From Oscillospiraceae bacterium (GTDB lineage Bacteria > Bacillota > Clostridia > Oscillospirales > Ruminococcaceae), in the NCBI GenBank assembly GCA_017436575.1, contig JAFSCU010000030.1, forward strand, positions 1-42,822: DNA of 42,822 nucleotides. Direction: 5' to 3'. Positions within the stretch are counted from its first letter, which is position 1, and each line of letters opens with the position of its first letter. The translations under genes were made by a program, and so were the position numbers. Under the pieces are notes generated by a model. That model worked only from the letters and a program-made list of their open reading frames with translations. It had not been told where the DNA came from and made no database searches. Positions 1 to 7,302 of this stretch are shown here, piece after piece.

Positions 1-1022
1 GTAGGAGTAGGAGTAGGAGTAGGTGTAGGTGTAGGTGTTGGTTTAACAGAAGGAGTTGGAGCAGGGGATGCTTTAGGGGCTTCTGTTGTCTGTGGAACAG
101 GTGTAACTTTAGGGGATGCAATTTCTGCTGCTGTACCTTCATTATAAATTTTTGATGTATCTGCAGCTTTTTCAGTTCTGAACATCAGTTTTTCACCGTC
201 AGAAGTACACAGGATGTCCCCGTGCATATCTGTACGGTACAAATCAATGGCTGCAAAGTCCAGCAAGGTCAGCAGTTCTTTATGAGGATAGCCCTTGTCA
301 TTTTCTTTTCCAACAGAAATAACTGCAAAGTCAGGAGAAATCTTACGCAGGAAATCAGCAGATGAAGACTGATTACCGCCATAGTTTGCAGCTACCAGCA
401 CGGAAGATGTGAGGTCTGTATCTTTTTTCAGCAATACAGATTCCTCCCGGGATGTTATATCACCGGTGAAAAGAAAGGAAGTTTTGCCGTAAATTACTTT
501 TATTGTCAGCTTAGCAGTGTCTTTATTGACAGAGATAATTTCCACATCAGCATCGCCAAGGCGATAGAAGCTGTTTTCAACAGGGATATTTATGCCACCG
601 CCGTTTTTGTTAGCATATGTTTTGAAATCTTCGAATTCTTCGGAGTTGTGTTGGTCTGTGGCGCAGAAAGTGAAATCAGCATTTGCATAGTTCAGCGCCC
701 CTGCAAGACCTCCGATATGGTCAGGTGCTACAGTTGTGGCGAATATGTAATCCAGTTTTTCAGCTCCAGCTTCTTTTAATACAGTGTACATCAGGCGGGA
801 ATCACTTTTTTTGCCGCCGTCAATAAGCATATAATGTCCATCACACTGGACAAGAGCAGCATTACCCTGACCTACATCAAAAAATTCTATGGAAAATGCA
901 GGTGGGGTATCCACTTCAGGTGACACAGATGGCTGTGGTTCAGGTGATTCACCGCATGAACACAGGGGAATTACAAGTGCCAGTATAATTATTAAGGATA
1001 AAAATCGTTTGAATATTCTCAT
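1..1022 (-). CDS. Lipoprotein with degenerate ComEC-like metallo-beta-lactamase domain (3' end outside window)
   Basis: The start ATG at 1022 follows GGAGG on the minus strand; 340 codons are visible and the frame runs off the left edge in a Pro-Thr repeat linker. Residues 1-23 are a lipoprotein signal ending in a lipobox (PLCSC), so it should be anchored outside the membrane. Residues 44-300 read as a ComEC/Rec2-type MBL fold (FFDVGQGNAALV, LIDGG, FTGDI). The usual THxHxDH metal site is TTVAPDH (residues 96-102), so two histidines are missing, and the later HHG motif is ANYGG. A working zinc hydrolase is therefore doubtful. It is a paralogue of the protein at 4480-6261, and it is the last visible gene of the minus-strand cluster, 34 nt after its neighbour. 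By analogy with that paralogue a further C-terminal domain probably lies outside the window. Confidence 0.85.
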   Translation of the reverse strand, partial: MRIFKRFLSLIIILALVIPLCSCGESPEPQPSVSPEVDTPPAFSIEFFDVGQGNAALVQCDGHYMLIDGGKKSDSRLMYTVLKEAGAEKLDYIFATTVAPDHIGGLAGALNYANADFTFCATDQHNSEEFEDFKTYANKNGGGINIPVENSFYRLGDADVEIISVNKDTAKLTIKVIYGKTSFLFTGDITSREESVLLKKDTDLTSSVLVAANYGGNQSSSADFLRKISPDFAVISVGKENDKGYPHKELLTLLDFAAIDLYRTDMHGDILCTSDGEKLMFRTEKAADTSKIYNEGTAAEIASPKVTPVPQTTEAPKASPAPTPSVKPTPTPTPTPTPTP

Positions 1023-1056
1023 AAATTTGTCCTCCTTTTTATATTTGATTTTCAAG

Positions 1057-2103
1057 TTATAAAACAGAGTTATGGTATTCCAGCAGTTCTGAAATAAGTG
1101 GCATCATAGAGGAAAGCTCGCTTTCCTTAGACGTATTTATATCTATTGTTCTGTCACTTTGGAATTTTAAATACAAAGAGAAAGAAATGCTGTCGGAGTC
1201 TTTCTCATTCCGGTCTGTTCGCTCTCCCATACCATAATAGCCTCTGTCGTGGTTGCCATAATCTTTGGCGAAATGGTCATACCTGCTGAAATCATATTTA
1301 AGCACAAGATTATGTCGGTTGATGATTTCTGCTGCTTTTTCAAAATAATATAACGGCAGTGCGGTTTGCTCAGAACATATATTTTTGCCAAGGGTGTCAT
1401 CGTATATTTGTTTTTTTATGATATGACAATTATCGGCTGAGGTCATTGTTCTGTAACTGATGGTCTTTCCGTCTGCGGTATAACTGATGTCAATCCTGAG
1501 AGGCAAAGATATTTCTTTTTCAGGATACAAAGTAAAGTTTCCTTTGTCGGCAAACCAATCAGCAAATAGTGTATAAATTTCTTCTGCCCATCTGGAGTGT
1601 GGATTGTTATTTATAGAAAACTCCAGTTTTTTGCCTGAATCATAATTTACGGTCATACTGCATTTCTGATATTTGGGTGCGACTCCTGGTGTGACTTTAT
1701 CAGTGCCGTTCATATCAAAAAGACTGTGTTCAGTCAAGATATGATGCAGATTTTCAGTTATACTATCATCCGCAGGGAAACTTATACGGGATATATCCTC
1801 GTATACTGTCAGTGTGTCGTTTTCATCACGGTTTATACGAAAGCAGAATTTATGGCTGCCAGAAGATGTCCATCTGTCGGCAAGGAAAAATTCTGTATAA
1901 AAATCTGATATTTTTTCCTGCTGTATGGCTGATGAGGAAGGTGATATCTGCGGTAATTCATTTTCCCGGTTGTTTATCATCTCCGGACCATCGTCAATAT
2001 GGCTTTTGGCATTTATTATGAAATAAACAGTCGATGTGCAAATGACCAATACAGCAATCAGTATGAGCATAATTATTATTTTCATATTTCTTTTGGATTT
2101 CAT
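1057..2103 (-). CDS. Membrane-anchored protein of unknown function
   Basis: This 348-residue protein has one N-terminal transmembrane segment (about residues 8-30) after a basic start, then a long hydrophilic domain that should face outward. Just after the membrane segment it carries DDGPEMINNRENE, closely matching LDGPGMIYTRENE in the protein at 3886-4461. The two also align loosely through a beta-rich domain, so they are distant paralogues. The ATG at 2103 lies 9 nt after the stop of the transglutaminase-like gene, and no strong ribosome site is visible, so coupled translation is likely. An internal ATG at 2085 is an alternative start. No family is recognised and no catalytic motif is seen. 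Confidence 0.75.
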   Translation of the reverse strand: MKSKRNMKIIIMLILIAVLVICTSTVYFIINAKSHIDDGPEMINNRENELPQISPSSSAIQQEKISDFYTEFFLADRWTSSGSHKFCFRINRDENDTLTVYEDISRISFPADDSITENLHHILTEHSLFDMNGTDKVTPGVAPKYQKCSMTVNYDSGKKLEFSINNNPHSRWAEEIYTLFADWFADKGNFTLYPEKEISLPLRIDISYTADGKTISYRTMTSADNCHIIKKQIYDDTLGKNICSEQTALPLYYFEKAAEIINRHNLVLKYDFSRYDHFAKDYGNHDRGYYGMGERTDRNEKDSDSISFSLYLKFQSDRTIDINTSKESELSSMMPLISELLEYHNSVL

Positions 2104-2112
2104 ATTTCAATG

Positions 2113-3177
2113 TTATTTTATTTCCTGATAACCTTCGTGTTGGTATTTCTTTTCTGTCATAAACAGATATCCGAAATGTCCGTCTGTGTATATGTTCATT
2201 TCTTCATCGGTGTCATACCATGTAACGTCAACATATATCGGACCATCGTCGGTCTGTATTTCGTTCCATGCGTGTGTTTCATCCGGATTAGCTGGTGATT
2301 GGTCTGGTGAATAGCCTTTTATGTAGCTGCAGGATATATCAGCCTGTCGGCATAACTCCAGAAAAGCTAATGCGTAACCGCCGCAAACTGCTTTTCCATC
2401 TACAAGACAGTTATAGGACTGATAGAAATCTGTCAGGGAAGTCAACAAATGGTCATATGTGTTTACAGATGATATTACAAAAGCGAAATAACAGCATTTT
2501 TCCCGGTTTGTAGAATTTTGGGGTGCTTTTTCCACAATTCTGTCTACTATCCGCCAGTAAAAATCGACAGTATCCCTGACATCCTGTATGTTGCTGCATT
2601 GATTGTCCATCCAGTCACCAGGCATATAGTAACCATTTGTATCATAGCCTCCGTCACTGCCTATATCCATATACATATATAATTCCGGGTGATACAGATG
2701 GTATTTGTCCACTGTGTTGAAAAAGGCGTTCAGATATGCCTGCCTTTCACCGAACTGCTTATAGTTGATTCTGAAAGTTTCAAAATTTACTGCTGAATCA
2801 CAGAAAAGGTTGTACAGCTGTAATTCCAATGGGTCGGTAATTTTATCCTCTGATTTAGGCAGTGTGCTGTGGTCCATACTGTGTACATTGAAAGCAAGTG
2901 ATTCTTCTGGTACAGTATTCAGCAGTTTTATGGCTGTTTTTATATGAGGGTCTATATGCCGTGCCCGTTCTTGCTGTGTATCTGTTTCAAATTCTTCGTT
3001 TTCATCGAATATAACAGTAAATCTTTCCGGTGTAGGAGTAGGCCTTGATGTGGCGGCAGGTGTGGCCTGCGGATTGTTCCCGCCTGGAGAGGCAGGGGAT
3101 ATAGTGATAATACCGCAGGAGCACATTACAAATGCAATTACTGCAACAATAATTACTGATAAATATTTTCTGTACAT
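2113..3177 (-). CDS. Transglutaminase-like domain lipoprotein
   Basis: 354 residues. The N-terminus is a lipoprotein signal with lipobox VMCSC, followed by a Ser/Pro/Thr-rich spacer. The C-terminal third carries the transglutaminase-like (papain-fold) triad: Cys in DGKAVCGGYALAF, His in ETHAWNEI and Asp in VDVTWYD, in the right order and spacing. Such bacterial domains act as peptidases or cross-linking enzymes outside the cell; the substrate cannot be told here. The start at 3177 follows AGGA. A 19-bp perfect intrinsic terminator ends only 12 nt upstream, so expression of this gene and those after it may depend on read-through or on a promoter inside the previous gene. Confidence 0.88.
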   Translation of the reverse strand: MYRKYLSVIIVAVIAFVMCSCGIITISPASPGGNNPQATPAATSRPTPTPERFTVIFDENEEFETDTQQERARHIDPHIKTAIKLLNTVPEESLAFNVHSMDHSTLPKSEDKITDPLELQLYNLFCDSAVNFETFRINYKQFGERQAYLNAFFNTVDKYHLYHPELYMYMDIGSDGGYDTNGYYMPGDWMDNQCSNIQDVRDTVDFYWRIVDRIVEKAPQNSTNREKCCYFAFVISSVNTYDHLLTSLTDFYQSYNCLVDGKAVCGGYALAFLELCRQADISCSYIKGYSPDQSPANPDETHAWNEIQTDDGPIYVDVTWYDTDEEMNIYTDGHFGYLFMTEKKYQHEGYQEIK

Positions 3178-3189
3178 AATAGTTCCTGG

Positions 3190-3234
3190 AAAACAAAGGC
3201 AGAGAGTGAATATACCACTCTCTGCCTTTGTTTT
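3190..3234 (-). terminator. Perfect 19-bp stem-loop terminator, inside the minus cluster
   Basis: The arms 3190-3208 and 3216-3234 are exact reverse complements around a 7-nt loop, with T-rich flanks on both strands. It follows the stop of the gene at 3275-3853 and sits directly before the ribosome site of the gene starting at 3177. It can therefore end the upstream transcript or attenuate the downstream genes. Confidence 0.85.
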
Positions 3235-3274
3235 ATTTATTCAGAAAGTAGCATCTTGACTATTTTCTTGTTTG

Positions 3275-3853
3275 TTATGCCCATGGATCCTGTTCTGCAG
3301 GAACACGGATATCTGCCAGCAGCATCTGGTCCCACAGGTACCATTTGCCATCTTTGGCAAGGCGCAGTTTTACCTGACGTGGGCTGTCAGCACCGCCGGA
3401 TTTAAGGTGCAATGTAGCATAACCTTCGTCCTGATAGGAATAAGGATTGTCTCTTACAGTGATTGTGTAAGGTTCTGCAGGTTCATAGTTGTTTTCGGGT
3501 GTAGCACCGTCATAATATGAGCGTGGCACATAGCCCTTGTCGCGGAAACGGTCAGCAATAAACTGTTTTTCCATTTCGCTGAGCGGGCGTGGTCCGCGCA
3601 GATAGTTCAGCATATCCAGGCACAGAGCTTTGTTGAATGAATAGTATGTAAGTGCCACTACTGTCATAGCTGCTGTTTTAAAAGGTGTGGACATATCAGC
3701 TTGTGGCAGAGCTTTGAATTCTGCCAGGTCATCAGGCAGTTTATTGAAAACAATTTTTTCTGTTTTGTTGCCTGCGTTCTGAACAGTTTCTTTTACAGCC
3801 TCTTTTACTGCTTGCTGTGCTTTGTTTTTTAGTTTGTCCATAAATGATGCCAT
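3275..3853 (-). CDS. Conserved small protein, paralogue of the lipoprotein at 17447 (tentatively DUF6935)
   Basis: 192 residues with no signal peptide. The first 30 residues form a charged amphipathic helix (MDKLKNKAQQAVKEAVKETV), so a cytoplasmic or membrane-surface location is likely. The C-terminal 110 residues match the lipoprotein at 17447-18169 closely: both contain TPENNYEP or APENNYEP, GADSPRx(V/I)xLRL and end in DPW plus one residue. The name DUF6935 is a recollection, not a search result. The start at 3853 follows AAAGGAG. That the same domain sits in both clusters flanking the LuxR regulator, once soluble and once exported, ties the two clusters together. Function is unknown. Confidence 0.85.
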   Translation of the reverse strand: MASFMDKLKNKAQQAVKEAVKETVQNAGNKTEKIVFNKLPDDLAEFKALPQADMSTPFKTAAMTVVALTYYSFNKALCLDMLNYLRGPRPLSEMEKQFIADRFRDKGYVPRSYYDGATPENNYEPAEPYTITVRDNPYSYQDEGYATLHLKSGGADSPRQVKLRLAKDGKWYLWDQMLLADIRVPAEQDPWA

Positions 3854-3885
3854 AATAATTCTCCTTTATAAAATTTTAGCTGATT

Positions 3886-4461
3886 TCAATCCTCTGTTGT
3901 TGTTATGATATCTTCCGGCAGAATTTCATTATCCAGTATACGTTGCATTTCTGCTGTTATCATACCAAACAGCCCGTTACAAATGCTGTGATAATCGTAG
4001 TTGTCGTGCAGAGATATTAACTCTCCATTGAGCATGGTAAATGTAATATGTGAAGTAGGTGCATCAAGTAACTGAAGTTCGCTTGGTTTGCCATTATGTG
4101 CCTGTAAAAGGCATTCGGTCTGTCGACATATTGTACGGATATTATTGAAATATTCCACGGATACTTCCTTGGTTGCCGTAACAGTATCTGCGCCATTGTA
4201 TTGGCAGTTGCTGTATTCAAAGAGAGAAGTTGTGCCATTCTCTGAAACTGTAAGGCTGTAATATAAACTTTCGCCTTCCATACCACCGCCATAGGAGTAA
4301 CTCACACCCACAATTTCATTTTCTCTGGTGTATATCATACCTGGCCCGTCTAGGATGAATTTATCGCGATTTTTACGGATATACATCATGCTGGCGATAC
4401 CTCCTATAATAACTGCAACCAGAATAATAACTAATATTTTCATTATTTTTCCTGCTTTCAT
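3886..4461 (-). CDS. Small membrane-anchored protein of unknown function
   Basis: 191 residues with a basic N-terminus, one transmembrane segment (about residues 8-28) and an outward domain. The post-membrane motif LDGPGMIYTRENE is shared with the protein at 1057-2103, as is the rough order of beta strands after it. The ATG at 4461 follows GAGGT; a second ATG at 4443 also has an AGGA and cannot be excluded. It starts 18 nt after the MBL-like lipoprotein gene, so it belongs to the same transcript. No catalytic motif is seen. Confidence 0.78.
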   Translation of the reverse strand: MKAGKIMKILVIILVAVIIGGIASMMYIRKNRDKFILDGPGMIYTRENEIVGVSYSYGGGMEGESLYYSLTVSENGTTSLFEYSNCQYNGADTVTATKEVSVEYFNNIRTICRQTECLLQAHNGKPSELQLLDAPTSHITFTMLNGELISLHDNYDYHSICNGLFGMITAEMQRILDNEILPEDIITTTED

Positions 4462-4479
4462 AGGTTACCTCGATAATGA

Positions 4480-6261
4480 TTAACCTACAGCATTTGTAAT
4501 GTAGAGTTCATAATTTACACCGTCACCAGGGTATTGGTAGAACTGTGTATAATTTGCATCCATATAGATAGCACAGTTATATTTGCCGTTGAATACATCT
4601 ACTTCCCAGCCAAGAGGAAGGTACAGTGGCATAAAATAAGATTTATGCTCAGTGCCATCATACAGGTCTGCATAGATGCTTACAACTTTCAGTCCAGTGC
4701 CATTCTGCCATGCATCCAGTATATCCTGGCCTTCAACCCATTCACCGTATACATATTCCAGCATTTCGTAATCTTCGCCTTCGCCTGATTCAACCTTCAG
4801 TATGGCAAGGCTCTGGCCGTCAACAGTAAGTGTATAATCAATGCCGTCCTTGTGTGAAATGTATTTGTGGTTTTCACCGTCTTTACCCAGATATTCTATG
4901 GAATCCTTGTTAACAAAGTAGTATGCCAGGTCTGTCTGGTTAGGCGGTGTCTGTTCACCTTCCAGTTTTTCAGGGTCCACTATTATAGTAGGGCGCATGC
5001 CATAATCATTGAAATTATATCCTGCGTACCAGCCGTTGTATGAACACACATTGCCCGGATAAATATGTGAGTTAAGGTAGGCAAATTTTCCGTCTACCAT
5101 ATAGGAACCCATAACATGCATCTGTCCCATATAGAATGATGTTCTTTTCACGCTGCCATAGGCCCTTACCAGATTTGTCATCAGGTTTGCTTCATACAGT
5201 TCATCAGCGCCAAATGGTGAAACCGGTTTCTGTACAGGAGTAGGGGTAGGTACAGGAGTAGGTGTAGGAGTAGGTACAGGTGTTGGAGTAGGAGTAGGGG
5301 TAGGTGTTGGGGTTACTTCCGGTTTTGTCTCTGGGGTAGGCTCAGGCTGTTTTTCGGTACCCGGTACAAACAGTTTTTCGGTATCTGCCTGTTTTTCTGG
5401 TGTAATTTCTGCTTTGTTGCCGTCAGATGTGCAACGGATATCACCATTCAGGTCTGTTCTGTACAACTGCACTCCTGCTACTTCCAGCACACTCAGTGTG
5501 GTTGTACCCGGACAGCCGTTCTGGCCATCTGTGGAGATAACTGCGTATTCAGGCTGTACTTCGCGGATAAATGAAGCACCGCTGGCGTTATCACCGCCGT
5601 GGGCTGCCACTTTAAGCAGTGTTGCTTTCAGCTGTGTATCGGAGTCAACAGCCATCTGTTCTGTTATTATATGGTTGTTGCCTGCAAACAGGAATACTGT
5701 ATTGCCGTAAGTGATTTTTACTATCAGGCCGCAGTCTGTGTCAGCTTTTCCGTTTACAGCCACAAATTCCATTTCGGCAACACCCAGTTTATATTTGTTA
5801 CCGGCTTTTGGCACGGTAATACCACCGCCGTTTTTGTCAGCATATTTTTTGAAATCGTTGAAAGCGTCTGTATCGCTGGAATCAACAGGGCAGAATGTAA
5901 TGCCGGCTGTTGCATAATTCAACGCACCTGCCAAACCACCGATATGCTCAACGTTGATGTTTGTTGCGATTACATATTCCAGATGTGCTATTTCTTTTTC
6001 TTTCAGAATAGCAAACATTTTCTGGGAATCAGCTTTATTACCGCCGTCAATCAGCATATAATTGCCGTCACATTCAATCAGCGCAGCATCAGCCTGGCCA
6101 ACATCAAAGAATTCAATTGAGAATGTGGAGCCTTCAGGCATCTGTACGGTATTTGTGTCAGGAGCCGGAGTTGGTGAATCTGTGCTGCCGCCACAGGCGC
6201 ATAATGATATCATTACTGCTGCAGCCAGAACTAAGGACAGTATTTTTGATGCCAATTTCAT
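4480..6261 (-). CDS. Lipoprotein with degenerate ComEC-like metallo-beta-lactamase domain plus C-terminal domain
   Basis: 593 residues from the ATG at 6261. A GTG at 6270 is in frame, but it lies inside the AGAGGTG ribosome site, so the ATG is preferred. Order: lipoprotein signal with lipobox LCAC (Cys23), MBL-like domain (about 45-280), a Pro-Thr repeat linker (about 305-345), then a roughly 240-residue beta-rich domain of unknown family. The MBL signature FFDVGQADAALI...LIDGG is clear. The metal motif is TNINVEH instead of THxHxDH, and the TGD motif is AGN. One later histidine (AAHGGD) remains. It is probably a binding or sensing domain rather than a hydrolase. Paralogue: gene at 1-1022, with a different pattern of lost residues. 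Confidence 0.88.
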   Translation of the reverse strand: MKLASKILSLVLAAAVMISLCACGGSTDSPTPAPDTNTVQMPEGSTFSIEFFDVGQADAALIECDGNYMLIDGGNKADSQKMFAILKEKEIAHLEYVIATNINVEHIGGLAGALNYATAGITFCPVDSSDTDAFNDFKKYADKNGGGITVPKAGNKYKLGVAEMEFVAVNGKADTDCGLIVKITYGNTVFLFAGNNHIITEQMAVDSDTQLKATLLKVAAHGGDNASGASFIREVQPEYAVISTDGQNGCPGTTTLSVLEVAGVQLYRTDLNGDIRCTSDGNKAEITPEKQADTEKLFVPGTEKQPEPTPETKPEVTPTPTPTPTPTPVPTPTPTPVPTPTPVQKPVSPFGADELYEANLMTNLVRAYGSVKRTSFYMGQMHVMGSYMVDGKFAYLNSHIYPGNVCSYNGWYAGYNFNDYGMRPTIIVDPEKLEGEQTPPNQTDLAYYFVNKDSIEYLGKDGENHKYISHKDGIDYTLTVDGQSLAILKVESGEGEDYEMLEYVYGEWVEGQDILDAWQNGTGLKVVSIYADLYDGTEHKSYFMPLYLPLGWEVDVFNGKYNCAIYMDANYTQFYQYPGDGVNYELYITNAVG

Positions 6262-6288
6262 AAATAACACCTCTTTTGTGTTTTGTTT

Positions 6289-6322
6289 AAGCAGTGCATG
6301 TGAAAAATGACATACACTGCTT
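6289..6322 (-). other. Intercistronic stem-loop without a U-tract on the transcribed strand
   Basis: The arms 6289-6301 and 6310-6322 pair along 13 bp with one mismatch. On the minus strand it lies between the MscS gene and the MBL-like lipoprotein gene and is followed by A-rich sequence, so it is more likely an mRNA-stabilising or processing hairpin than an efficient terminator. Confidence 0.5.
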
Positions 6323-6341
6323 TTATAAACAGATATATGAA

Positions 6342-7265
6342 TTATTCTTTAAAAGGAACTGAAAGACCTGCTTTTTCAAATGCCAGTCTGATTTCACGGT
6401 GCATTATTCTGCGTGCATTGTAGATATCTTCTTCTTTTACAGTTGCTACAACCATCAGTTCAATATGTGTTTCCACCAATTTGTCCACGCCTCTGTAAAC
6501 AGGTGCAGATTTGAAAATTTCAGGATATTCGCTTGGCAGTTCGGACAGTGCTTCTTTTACAGCAGCTTCTACATCAAGCAGTTTGTCTTCATAGCTTACA
6601 GGAACAGTTACTACAGCTACAGAATTTACTTCAGACAGATTAATAAGGGAAGAAATTTCGCTGTTGTTGATAATGCGGATGTTGCCGCCCCGGTCAATAA
6701 TGCTTACAGTGCGCAGACCGATAGATTTTACTTCACCGCGGAAACCGTCGATTGTGATAATATCGCCTACTTCAAATTCACCTTCAAAGATGATGAAAAG
6801 GCCGGTGATAACATCTTCGATAAGGCTCTGTGCGCCAAAGCCTACCACAATACCTACAACGCCTGCTGATACAAACATTGCTGCTGCATCAACACCCAGA
6901 CAGCCCAGTGCAACCACGAAACCGACAATGTAGATTGTATATTTCAGTATGCTGCCGATAAGGTGACGGATTGTTTCAGAACGGTGTCTCTGACTATGGA
7001 AACTTTCTGTCAGGTTTTTCACCAGGTCACCTGCCAGCCATGTGATAACCATAGCCAGCACAGCTGCTGCAACAGCTTCAAGTGTAATGCCAGATACTAT
7101 TGATTTTGAAAAATATGTAGCAGAAAACTGTGCCAGATATTCTCTAATTCCCAGTGGAAGGAATGTGAGAACTGCTGGGTTCAGCAGGGCAAGTATAATT
7201 GCCAGTACGATAATCAGCAGTGCTATTCTGCCTGTTTTGTTTGTTTTTTTAGTCTGTTTATTCAT
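6342..7265 (-). CDS. Small-conductance mechanosensitive channel (MscS family)
   Basis: 307 residues from the ATG at 7265, which follows GAGGAAA; a longer upstream reading has no ribosome site. Three membrane segments precede the MscS pore helix (AMFVSAGVVGIVVGFGAQSL), followed by the beta domain with GEFEVGDIITIDG and RIINNSEISSL, then the C-terminal alpha/beta domain. MscS channels open under membrane tension and release solutes on osmotic downshock. The length suits the short MscS type. It lies between the Cys-repeat protein and the MBL-like lipoprotein in a cluster of envelope proteins, which fits a membrane-stress role. The cytoplasmic segment after the second helix is very basic. Confidence 0.95.
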   Translation of the reverse strand: MNKQTKKTNKTGRIALLIIVLAIILALLNPAVLTFLPLGIREYLAQFSATYFSKSIVSGITLEAVAAAVLAMVITWLAGDLVKNLTESFHSQRHRSETIRHLIGSILKYTIYIVGFVVALGCLGVDAAAMFVSAGVVGIVVGFGAQSLIEDVITGLFIIFEGEFEVGDIITIDGFRGEVKSIGLRTVSIIDRGGNIRIINNSEISSLINLSEVNSVAVVTVPVSYEDKLLDVEAAVKEALSELPSEYPEIFKSAPVYRGVDKLVETHIELMVVATVKEEDIYNARRIMHREIRLAFEKAGLSVPFKE

Positions 7266-7302
7266 AATAATTTCCTCTCGGTAAATTTTGTTTATTATCA
7301 GA

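Noticed and set aside
1-60. Simple repeat GTAGGA/GTAGGT considered as a microsatellite
   Set aside because: It encodes a Pro-Thr linker in frame, as does 5225-5320 in the paralogue.
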